NCBI GenBank assembly: GCA_009733575.1
Contig: ML769496.1
Span: forward strand, 134,418 to 171,290
Direction: 5' to 3'
From: Gymnopus androsaceus JB14
Taxonomy: Eukaryota > Basidiomycota > Agaricomycetes > Agaricales > Omphalotaceae
DNA: 36,873 nt
In this document: piece by piece, positions 1-9,972 of the stretch
Position numbering within the stretch: the first letter of the stretch is position 1
How the letters are laid out: each line of letters starts with the position of its first letter
Program-made: the position numbers and the translations under genes
Notes under the pieces: model-generated
What the model saw: only the letters and a program-made list of their open reading frames with translations
Databases searched by the model: none
What the model was told of the DNA's origin: nothing

Positions 1-256
1 AAGCAGAGAGATGACGATGTCCTGCTGTACGCATTTGTGGAGTGCTTCGATATCGCCTCTCATGCGACTCTTATTCATCCAATAATTCGCAGTATATTTA
101 TAAGAGACTAGAAGAGAATCATGATCTATCAATCCTTATCAATCATCCTGGGCTGTCTGGGTCCGAAGAGGAGTTCGAGGAGTTGCGGTCTATAAAGTCT
201 GGATCCGTTCTTGCCACACCCTCATCAATCTGAAATTTGTGCTGCTTAGCAGAGTT
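1..256. other. Left edge, no secure gene
   Basis: Frame 1 of the plus strand is open from the window edge to a TAG at 109-111 (36 codons) and could be the 3' end of a gene lying to the left, but nothing in the peptide is recognisable. The rest is the presumed 5' region of the membrane-protein gene that starts at 257. Confidence 0.25.
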
Positions 257-1657
257 ATGTCCTCGACGGATACCTCCGACATCTTACAGTCCATCGGTCT
301 GAATCTTGTGAGGACGACAGCATCTGTGGTCCTTCAGACGCTGTTCATTGGTGAGCTAGCTTAAGCCTTTCTAGTTAACATTGTATGACGGTGGCCTCAA
401 ACTAGTTTCTTACACGATTTTGGTTGTTAAAGCTGTCAATATTCTACTCAGAGCGTAGGTATCAACGTCTAGTACAAGTGACCTTAACTTCCGTGTCATT
501 GAATTAGTACTTACCCTTCTCTAGGCGGAAAATGTACACTGTCGGAAAGGTTTTTGCAGCTAACACGATCATCGTTTTGACGATGTACATAATTACTCTT
601 TCCCTCTGGATAATCGGCCTCGTGGATCTTCTCGCAGAGGTGAAAAAAACTCTGATAGACAGCCCCGGTCAATCCTTGCAGGTAAAAAAATGCATCTACG
701 TCCGAGTTCACGTCCAAAGGAGCAGAAGTAATAGACGTACTTTATGCCTACTTGGTAAGCAAGTAGAATAAGAAGAAGAGAACCTTCTAAAACCGCTTCC
801 CAGACATTACTCGGAGACGTTGTCATTGTGTGGCGAGTTCGTGCTGTTTGGGCTCTAGGAAGATGTAAATTAGTGATTATACTGCCGGTTGCGTTGTTGT
901 TGGGTACTTTGAGTACGCCAAGCCAAAAGCTTGAATCGGTTCATAACTCACTTCATTTGCCATTCAGCTACTTCAGTTGTATTGACGTTTTGCGTTGTTG
1001 ATCTGGGAGGAGACATCATCGACGGCTCTTTTCAAAAACCTGCTTTTTGCCGGAATATGCAAACAGCTTCTTATACCCTCCCAACAGTCACGACAGCGGT
1101 CACAACTATATTTATTGGAATGAAAGCATGGTCAGCGCCTTCCATTCCGATAATATAACAAGAATGGCCCTCTTACTCGTCGAATCTGTTCAGGAGTTAT
1201 TATCGAAATTCTGCCATTCGTAAAAGAACTCACCTCGTCCATATCATGACCCTATTGCTCGAAAGTGGACTGGTTTATTTCTTATTCTTTGTAAAAATGA
1301 AGTTTTTCGTCCTCATTGTCAGATCATTGATGCTTATTGATCTTTCAGATGGCTCAGATTGTTCTGCCAGTGCCTTCGGTCAGAATACCCATTGAAGCCA
1401 GCTCTGGACTTACTCTATCAACCCTTATGTTCTCGTATCAAACAAGCTCAATTGTCGTAAGTCCCCTATGGTCATTTATCAGTAAATCAGCGCTGAGGAC
1501 GTCGCAAAAAGGGAATGTATCCCACAGCAATCATCTGTCTTGTACATTCCAGGCATTCGATGGCGGAGACTTCATATCATTCGGCATAATGGCTAGAATT
1601 CTTTCATCCACGATTTACAATCATGTTCAAATCAGGATACTAACTGTAAAGCTATGA
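257..1657 (+). CDS. Multi-pass integral membrane protein, basidiomycete family, 8 exons
   Basis: Predicted exons are 257-350, 406-454, 525-681, 804-912, 968-1130, 1194-1290, 1349-1456 and 1553-1657. They join in frame to give 293 residues. The product is mostly hydrophobic helices (about seven), with a charged loop after the second (ARKMY) and the segment GDVVIVWRVRAVW before the fifth. This matches the layout of the small serpentine membrane proteins that are abundant in Agaricomycetes; their function is unknown and no ligand or enzyme motif is visible. The gene at 26781 is a paralogue: it shares the VxIWRxxxxW segment and cumulative intron phases after exons 1, 2, 4, 5, 6 and 7. The 122-nt third intron could hide a small exon. 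The last exon is the least certain because it lacks the YPT motif found in the paralogue. All introns are GT-AG. Confidence 0.7.
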
Positions 1658-2050
1658 TAAAACGCACTAGTAAAAATATTATTCTCTAATTCCGCTTCCA
1701 GGAGAGTCGGAAAATTAAGTCTTGAATTCATAAGTCTATAGGCTTGATTCATCAGAACAGGAATGTAAGTCCGACGAGAAGCATGAAACTTCAGCAAGGA
1801 GAAATGTAAGATGATTGTCACTACATACTACTAGTCCGAAGACGACAAAATGCAAGCACATGAAATGACCGACGAGAGATACTAAATGTACGACCAAGGG
1901 GATAATAGGAATACAAAAAAAGTCCAAGAAGCAAAACACAGCGGCACGACGAACAAGATAAGAGCAGAAGGGTATATGGGAGGCTAACCAGTGTTTAGGC
2001 TTGCTCGATTCCTTCGGCGCATAAACCGCATGCAATACACTCCAAGCAGC
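1658..2050. other. Intergenic, convergent 3' ends
   Basis: This gap separates two convergent genes. A minus-strand open frame at 1736-2035 has no start context, splice partner or recognisable motif, so I do not call it a gene. Confidence 0.4.
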
Positions 2051-2728
2051 CTAGAAATGAGGCGGAGTTAATGTTTCCATGTTTTTGGAGGAACAATGGG
2101 GTAAATGCACACCTAGACCACCACAGCACGCGCAAAGGTAACAAGGACAGCAGAGAGGGTTTTCAAAGGAACCTAATAGGAGGTAAATTCGAGGAACGTG
2201 GCGCATGAGCTCATTAGGCTTACCTCGACAGCACCATGCACTCAAGCAGATGCCCAAGATCACTACAAGGAATAGTCCGACAAAGACAATTATAAGATAG
2301 ACTACATAAAAAGTTAGTTTGCGAACAGATGTGAACATCGAACATGGCTAACGTTTATGATTAACAAAAGTTCCACTTCCTGAAGTAGTCGAGCCTGTAG
2401 CACGTTTTAGTAGTCCTCCAGCACCTTCTCCACCGAAAAAAGTGTCCAAAACGCATGAGAGTGCGACTAGTGCCCCCAATGAAACGAGAGTCAGTACAAC
2501 TGGTAGCAGAACGCGCTTAAGATTAGAAGAGTGACATCTGCTGGCGTTGTGGCATTCATGAGCTGAAGACGGGTCTTCCTGCTGGTGAAGGTATTCGGAG
2601 TAAGGAGGGGGAAGGTTGGGAGTGGTGCTTTTTTCCCCGGTAGCCGCCAAAGGAAGGTGAAAGCCTCGGTATAGATCCATAGAATCACTAGCGAGAGGCT
2701 CGTTGGATATCGAGAGTTTGACAGACAT
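2051..2728 (-). CDS. Two-helix membrane protein with PPPY motif and Cys-rich tail, unknown function
   Basis: Predicted exons on the minus strand are 2728-2353, 2301-2224 and 2172-2051, giving 191 residues. Both introns are 51 nt; the first has a textbook branch site (ACTAAC) and TAG acceptor. The N-terminal ~70 residues are polar and carry LPPPYSEY, a PPxY-type motif that in known proteins binds WW domains of ubiquitin ligases. A first helix (VLLPVVLTLVSLGALVALSC) is followed by a Gly/Ser/Thr-rich loop containing a Lys-Arg pair, then a second helix (LYLIIVFVGLFLVVILGICL). The tail is Cys-rich (WCCRG, CCPCYLCACC), which suggests palmitoylation or metal binding. The frame stays open upstream to 2899, but the methionine at 2728 gives a sensible polar N terminus. 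I recognise no family. Confidence 0.65.
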
Positions 2729-4759
2729 GTTGCTAGGAAAGCTGTGAGAGCAAAGAGTAAGACGGCCAAGCTTATGTACTCTCTCAATCTCCGCTGCTGC
2801 GAGGCGTTGTCGAGGTAGAAAAATTGCGCCACCAACGATGACGTCTGACGAACAATATGGAATGATGTCCTCACGCCCAGCCATTAATCGCCCAGCCACT
2901 AATCGTTTGGCAAAAACCAGCTTTGACCTTAGTTTGAGCTGCGATGCGCAGTACTTTGTGAATGCATCGCCAAATGGCTATCCCCAAAAGTGCTCAAACA
3001 AAAAATGCTCAACAGCTTTATTGTGATCATCTCTTTCGAACTCTTGGCATTCTGAAAGATCGCTGGGCAGGCGGTGGTGTATCATGCAATCCGTAACTTT
3101 AGGCTTCGAGGCGATTTCTTCCAAAGGACGATTCGACGGTTGGCCCTTGGGCCTTGGGGCTCGGGTTAGGGGCTCATAGCGTTCCCCAATCAATACAGTT
3201 ACCAACCATGCACATTATTTTGGTGTCAATTCTGTGTACTTCATCAATCTTGGCTCTTGATCAGCATACACAATTGCCGATAAATTTCACTTCAAAAGAG
3301 TCAAGTGCATTACCATAGGGGGATCATGGGGAATCCAACTGCTTGTAGCATCCATATTGAATGCAGTGAGTAGAACAGAGTTTCAGTTATAAAAAAGCAG
3401 TATTGTATGCAATAAATACCAAGTATCGATTTCTGGATCCGCCCCTTAAGTCCGAAACCCTTGACACGCGCCAGGTGTGTTTCCAACCATTGACACTGAC
3501 AGGACGGTATCCTTCCAGGCTTACACCAGCCTTCGATTTTATATAGAGGAGAGTCGCAAGGAAAAAAAAAATCGACTTCGCTCCATGCAGCATGCTTAAT
3601 ATTGCTTCATGCCGTAGTGCCAGTGCGACGATTCATGTGGGCAATAAGGGCCTCGGAATCTCTGGAATATCGCCCGAAATAGCGCCATTTAGGGCCAGAT
3701 TTGAGCGGCCATAGTAGGCCATAGTTGATATAGTCGGACACGTTACTGTTACGCTTAGACGCTCAATAACCGTTCAGCGCTCAGCATCTTCTCTTCTACA
3801 ACCAGCTTCACAATAGAACGTGCTCGTCGCTACAATTCCATCTTACTTGCTCACCAATTGCACGTTAATTTCGCTCGACTCTCTTGGCATAGAATAAATG
3901 TGGAATAGAGAAATGGCCTGGAGTTTTGTGAGAAGAAGCTAAGCCTTGTATCGTGTATCTCCAGAAGCAACAGCAGGAACACTCAATAAACACTGCTGTA
4001 CGGCGGCTCAAAATCGTATTCTGTGTCCAGAACATTCCTCGTGGTGCATTTATTCCGATTTCTTCTTGCGAAAAAATTTCGGGAATCGGTATACTTTTGA
4101 CAACAACTAGCACTCAGTTTGGGTGAGTTTTTCACCAGACGAAATCGTTCATTCCTTATCGTCACTAACCTTGTTTTAGAACCTCTTCAGTCCTTCGCAG
4201 CGTCTGGTTTTGGTATCAAGTCCGAACTAGTGTTATAAGCTATACTTCAACGTTGCGGGCTATGGGACAGTCTTGCTGGTTCCTGATTTTCGCTTCCCTC
4301 CAGGTTCCGGCGCAGCATCTTCGTTCTTTTGCAACTCAGACGTCTCACTAAACTCGGGAACCGTCGAAGGCGAGCAACAACAATAGATGGCATTGCGTCT
4401 ACAGCCTCAACTTCGAATTCAATCTTACTGAAACTAGTTAAGCCCCTTGCGTGTATCGCTCAACCAATGTTGCCCTCCTTCACGTTCCCATCCCGGTGAC
4501 CATTCTTCCAAGATAGATTCATTACATTGTTCAAGGTAGTCGTGTGATTCTACTCTGTCTCAAATATTAACGCGTTTTGTACCTTGTCATTTTCAGGATT
4601 GTTTATCTTCCCGGTCTCGAGCTGTATCCTCCATGTCGCGTGAGTGGAGTTTTGTCCAGTGACGTCCGTGCCAGCCCCTGTGACCAGCACAAAACAGTCT
4701 GCTGAGCTATCTCAGACCGACGGCTTCATGACTCCAGGAACAGCTAGAAAATGGGGGGG
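2729..4759. other. 2-kb gene-poor region
   Basis: Only short open frames with no splice continuity or domain signal occur here, including minus-strand frames at 2978-3205 and 3865-4113. A stretch at about 4290-4390 has a coding-like composition but could not be built into a model. I see no tRNA and no transposon ends. It probably holds promoter sequence for both flanking divergent genes. Confidence 0.4.
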
Positions 4760-4766
4760 TATATAA
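4760..4766 (+). promoter_or_regulatory. TATA box of the carboxylesterase gene
   Basis: The sequence TATATAA lies 40 nt upstream of the start codon at 4806, right after a run of seven G. The spacing allows a very short 5' leader, as is common in highly inducible fungal genes for secreted enzymes. Confidence 0.6.
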
Positions 4767-4805
4767 CCGAGTCTCTCCAACTCCCCCATTCATCAATTGC
4801 CCTCC

Positions 4806-6549
4806 ATGCTCAAAAGAGTCGCAGCTATTCTTTTTCTTGCTGGTCTCGCATGGGCAGCTGCAGACAACTTGACCGTGACTGCTCGAACTGGAACTTTTAT
4901 TGGTGGCCTCAACGACACGTATCCCGACGTCAGGCACTTCAAGTATATCCCATACGCAAACGTACGTAGCTCTACACACACACCTCTTACCTGGTGGATA
5001 CTGAATGACATTCTCCCAGCCTCCCGTAGGTGCCAAACGATGGACCTCACCTGAACCTCTCGACAATTCTTCCGAAGTCATCGACTCTACAGTCTTCGGC
5101 CCAGCTTGCGCACAATATGTCTCCGCTATCCCTACAGCATGGGCACTCAACATCACAGGCAACCTTATCGTCAACTATGGCGAAAGCTTACTTGCTGGAC
5201 AAGTCGCGCAAAACTCTGCTGAAGACTGTCTGACCCTTGCCATTTGGACCCCTACCAATGCCACGGCAGATTCGAAACTCCCCGTTATCCACTTCCTCAC
5301 TGGCGGCGGGGATGTGACCGGTGGCATTGACATTCCTACCCAACTTCCTGCGCATTGGGTTCATCTCTCACAGAGCCATATTGTCATCACGACCAACTAC
5401 CGAGTTAACATCTTCAGCTACCCGAATGCCCGTGGCCTGAGTGGATCCACTAACTTTGCCCTCCAAGACCAACGTTTGGCTGTTGAGTGGGTTAGCGAGA
5501 ACATTGCTGCTTTTGGCGGGGATCCTTCAAAGTAAGCCCTATTCACCTCCTTGTCCTTCATGGCATGTTATTCACAATCGTTTTTTCCAAGGATCACCCT
5601 TTGGGGTCAGTCTGCGGGCTCATCCGCGACGGATATGTATCTGTTCTCCTTCTACGAAGATCCCATTGTTCGTGCTACAATCTCGAGCTCTGGATTTGCG
5701 ATTGGTCATGCAACTAACGCAGACTACGCCGGTACCAACTTCACTTTTGTAGCAAAGAACATGGGATGCGATTTCGAAGATGCGGAAACTGAGCTCCAGT
5801 GCATGCGCCGCATTCCGATGGATCGTATTGAAAACTTTATTGGTCAATACCAGGATAATTCGACGTTGGTAAACACGTCCCAGCCCGCCATAGCATTCAC
5901 AAGACAAGGTAAGTAAGCCTTACTACCGTAACCAAGCCTCTGCTAATTTCTCTATCCATTAGCCGACAACAAATATGTCTTCACCAACTACACGGAGCGC
6001 TATCTCAACGGTCAAATCGCCAAACTCCCCAAAATACTTGGTACTACTGCCCGTGAAGCCTCCGCCCTGGACCCCTACCCCATCAACGACGTTGCTGCAG
6101 GGCCAAACGAGACACTAGTCGTTATCAACACCCTCGCTACCGTCTGTGACGCCTACAACACTAGTGTCCTTCGGGAGGAACTCGGTCTCACCACCTACCG
6201 TTACGAATGGGCCGGTAATTTCAGCAACATTGCTCCCGTTACGTGGCTCGGTGCATACCACTATTCTGACCTCTACATGTTCTTTGGTTCGTATGTCATT
6301 GCGCCGGGTGAGATTACGGATTTGGAAGTCCAGACATCGATGACCATGCAGAATTATCTGTTGGATTTTATCAAGGATCCGACGTCGTTGCCGGCGAATG
6401 GGTGGCCGGCGTATCAGGTTGATAATGCGACGACTGGTGGAACTTTGGCGCAATTTGGAGCGGACGGACAGGTAGTGCAGTTCGTGGACGGGAATACGGT
6501 TGAAGGAGCTTGTCATATTCCTGGCGATACGTATAATACCATGCCTTAG
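4806..6549 (+). CDS. Secreted type-B carboxylesterase/lipase
   Basis: Exons 4806-4961, 5020-5531, 5592-5908 and 5963-6549 encode 523 residues of the alpha/beta-hydrolase carboxylesterase family (PF00135). Residues 1-18 are a signal peptide ending AWA. The oxyanion loop is GGG at 147-149, the nucleophile elbow is WGQSAGS with Ser230, the likely acid is Glu360 (TTAREAS) and the catalytic His is His428 (GAYHYSDL). Cys82 and Cys122 (EDCLTL) form the conserved first disulfide, and several N-glycosylation sequons fit secretion. Members hydrolyse carboxylic esters such as triglycerides, cholesteryl or aromatic esters; the substrate cannot be read from the sequence. The ATG at 4806 is chosen because it directly begins the signal peptide. 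The reading frame is intact. It ends 129 bp before the ATG14-type gene on the same strand. Confidence 0.92.
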
Positions 6550-6678
6550 GAAGGACATACGGATATACTTACGACTCGGCATGGTTGCTTTTAAAAATAC
6601 AAGATGTTTTCTTCTGCTTCGTTACTGTAAGGGAATTGACGCTATAGATTAGATTAGATCAAATTTTCTCGAACTCAG

Positions 6679-8447
6679 ATGGAATGCAGGAACTGCCAGC
6701 TCCAGCAACGAAAATTCTTTTGCGAGAATTGCATAAAGAACCGGTGAGTCTTGTTTCGATATTTACACAATTACCAACCAATTTAGCCTTCAAGATTTCA
6801 AAAAACAAACGAGTCATTTTGCTCTTGAACGAGATGCGGCCGTGGCTAAAGCCACTACTGCACTTGCTATTGGAAGATCAGGAGGAATGGGATCTGCGCG
6901 TACTCGTCGCGCCAGCGTTTCATCGATGCAGCGCCGAGTTTCAGAGCTAATGGACGGTTTAGCTTCATTGAGAAGGGACAATGAACAGAGTACGTTTTTT
7001 TTGTGGGTTTATTTAATTTTGATAACTGCCAGTGAGCCTACTTTATCTAGAACGAGAAAGACTACAAAATCTTCGTAATTCACTAGCTGAACGGAGGCAG
7101 ACGTTGGCGGCTGCGAAACCAGTGTCTTCGCAAGCATCGTCAGTTTCTCCTGCTATTCTTTCCGCGCATTCTTCTCTGGCTTCCCTTTCCTCTTCTATCA
7201 CTCAAGCTCGAATCGGATTGGTTCAGGAGCTCATCGAAGTCTTTGGCATTGCTCAAGACAACATTCGTTGGACAATTTTCAATCTGATACTGCCAGTGCC
7301 AGGCGACATGCGCAGATATCCTCCAGACCATATAAATGCTGTACTGACTCATACAATCCACTTTGTAAACTTGCTTGCATTTTATCTCGGCGTCAAGTTG
7401 CCTTTTCACGTTACGTGGGGCAAGGGCAAGTTGGGTGTTGGTATTCCGTATATCGGTGCTGTGAAAGGAATCGGAGGCGAGAATGGCGGTTGGGCTAGGC
7501 ATGTCTTTATGTTCTTCCCTCTATTTTTTCCCTCTATTTTTATTTTCTTATAATCAATTACACAGGTGGCATCATACGCATCCTCTACATGTCTCTGCTT
7601 CTACGACGTCAGCTCAGTCAGCACCATCATCTCCGTTCACATCTATAACCCTTCTTGGTTTGGCTTCGCCATCGCGTTCTGACGCAGGATCTTCTTCTGC
7701 CTCTATTACCGAAGCGGATTCTACGATACTCGAAAAGTCTCCTACAAATCCATCTTCAACCGCAACAATCCAATCTACTCCATCCTTTGCGACAGGTATC
7801 ACTATGCTTCTGTATAACGTTGCATAGCTTGCCTACACCCAGCACGTAAACATTCCACTACACCAGGTACCAGCAGGAGACGTCCTGGGTAATCTGTGGA
7901 CTGTTTGCCTTAATAGCAATGGGCTGGGTAGGTGAGTTTACCTTTTCGACACCTTCCTTTCCATATATTAATTAAATAACCGCGCTTTCTTTCTCTTAAT
8001 AGGCTTTCACACGAAACCACCTCATCCCTCATCCCCCATCCATCTTCGTTCCCTCTGCCGCATCTTCCTCCGCCGACTCCTCATGGTTTCCGTCTCGAGT
8101 TCGGACAACTGTTACAGGCTGCATCCCGGCCGAGAATTGCTGCGACGCAACCGATGCCAGCTCAAAGGGTGAATTCTGTGAACGAGAATGGTGCTCCTAC
8201 AGTTAAAGATACTGCATCGAGCCAAGACCGCTCGTCGTCCCATACTCGCGCTCGGACTACATCCGATATGCACTCTCAAACTAGACCTGGAGGATCTGGC
8301 AAGGATAGACGTCGTGTGTCGGATGTTTCATTGGCAAAGGATATCGTGAAGATGAGAGGTGACCATGATCTCAGTCAGGTATTTGAAGATGAAGAAGGTC
8401 GAGAGCATTCGCATGAGGGTGAAGAGGATGAGTGGGATATACTTTGA
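6679..8447 (+). CDS. ATG14: ATG14-type autophagy PI3-kinase subunit, interrupted by an in-frame TAG
   Basis: Predicted exons are 6679-6743, 6787-6989, 7051-7498, 7566-7931 and 8003-8447 (509 codons). The N terminus carries the paired CxxC motifs typical of Atg14/Barkor (Cys3-Cys6 and Cys15-Cys18), followed by a coiled coil (about residues 25-130) and the core of the UVRAG/ATG14 family (PF10186), including DNIRWTIFNLILPVP and, after the third intron, MLLYNVA then LAYTQHVNIPL. Atg14 directs the Vps34 lipid kinase to autophagosome formation sites. Two oddities are visible. The third intron must use a GC donor (GCATGT at 7499) to keep frame. Codon 326, where a Tyr would fit (LYNVA-stop-LAYTQ), is TAG at 7825-7827. 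The only splice that removes it would be 32 nt long and would delete conserved residues. The low-complexity acidic tail is normal for the family. Confidence 0.85.
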
Positions 8448-8633
8448 TCTGCAGTTTCGTATCCCTCTGAACCTTTCGAAGTGGGGTGACTATGGAACTT
8501 TCCATGTTAGACTGTATATGTGTCAAGTGTAGAAACTCGAAGCTCCTCTGTATATTAGATCTGCCAAGTACTGTATCTATTATTTTATTTTAAAGACCAC
8601 AATAAGCGTCGAGAGATAGAGATAGGCGCTCAC

Positions 8634-9620
8634 TTGAGATGGGCGCCATTATCGCCTTTTGACCTTATTCTTTATCTCGGAAGTACCAACTCATCCCATG
8701 CTTTTCCAAACGAGATTCTCTGCGGGGTTTTCCTCCATTATACCTTTTCCTTCGAATTCGCCGATGAGAACAGCGACTGGGCTACCCTAAAACTTGCACC
8801 TATCTGCTCTCGTTGGCGCAGCGTGGCTGTCAAAACTCAGAATGTCTGGTCTCGAATCATCATCCATATATGCGACCCCGCAGAGGGATGACTCGGAGGT
8901 GGAGATTCCCGAGGGTGTGCTACCGCTAGCAGAGAGCTTTCTGGGATGGCATTGCTTGAAATTTTCCTCGATTTTGCCTGTCCTTCTGTCCTCCTCCTTG
9001 ATTGCCCACTCACATCGCTGGCACACGGTTCATTTCCAACTCGAGGACAGCTTCTTTAGGACAAGAGACAATACAGAAAGCGAGCTCTCTCTGTTCACTA
9101 TTGCCTCCCTGCTTTGGAGGAACTAAACATACATGCATCCGATGTCGATGTTAACCCTTTGACCTCGATGTTCAACTTTTTTGAATATGCTCCAAAACTG
9201 ACCTCTGTGGCGATCAATCCTGGAGGAACGTTTTACCCTCTGGGAGCACTGAAGTTTCCATGGCAGAATCTCACTGTAGTTTCCATTGACTGTGTAGCAT
9301 TCATTCAGGTCAAGCCACTTCTCATTCTGTGTCCGAAGCTAGAAAAAGGATCAATTATGTGTGCCTAGAATGACAAGGATGAGCATACTGGAATCGTCCC
9401 AGCACATTCCCAGTCATATTAGAACAACAACAACTTGAGCTCTTCCTCTCGATTTATGGAGACAATGATGTGGTGGAATTTCTATGTCCACTTGGATTCT
9501 GCCCTCATTAGAGATCCTTGATCTTGAGATCCCTAATATGTCTATACTAGATGTAACGCGGTTGTTGGTCCAACCTCATTGTCGAACGTTGCGCACTTTC
9601 CATATGAGTCTATTTAAGTT
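8634..9620 (+). pseudogene. Decayed F-box/leucine-rich-repeat gene
   Basis: An F-box-like segment (FPNEILCGVFLHY, then LAPICSRWRSVAV) is read in one frame at about 8652-8888 and ends at a stop. A second frame (8878-9100) continues with the family-typical IAHSHRWHTVHFQLED. A third (about 9100-9368) gives EELNIHASDVDV and KLTSVAINPGG. LRR-like text resumes at about 9490-9620 (LPSLEILDLEIPNMS). F-box proteins recruit substrates to SCF ubiquitin ligases, and the family is large and fast-evolving in Agaricomycetes. There is no in-frame ATG before the F-box, and at least two frameshifts plus stops break the frame, so this is a relic. Confidence 0.75.
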
Positions 9621-9972
9621 ACTATTATTGTGGTCTTGCTAGTTCGCTCCTGACTTGAACGAAACATGCAACTTGAAGAGTGCATAAACGATATCGATAT
9701 TCGGATGAACCAACATTATAAAACTTATTGACACAACGAGAAGCAGAAGACAATAATTATATTAACGTTCACTTTGGACAGTCCGCTTCCATCAGTGCGA
9801 ATATTCATCTGAGGGGGCTTGTAGTCAGAGTGTCCTTCCAATAACCCCAGTAAAAATAATCGCGCCGCTCCATTTCAACATAAAGGCCATTTACAGCCGA
9901 AGCAAGCAAAAATTACAACCACATTTAGATGTCATAAGGTCTTTACTCCCTGTCACGAATCCTGTCCCGGGC
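9621..9972. other. Intergenic, convergent 3' ends
   Basis: This is non-coding sequence between the F-box relic and the 3' end of the ADP-ribosyltransferase gene. I see nothing else in it. Confidence 0.5.

Noticed and set aside
7796..7827. Intron removing the ATG14 stop codon
   Set aside because: It would be only 32 nt and would delete the conserved LLYNVA residues.
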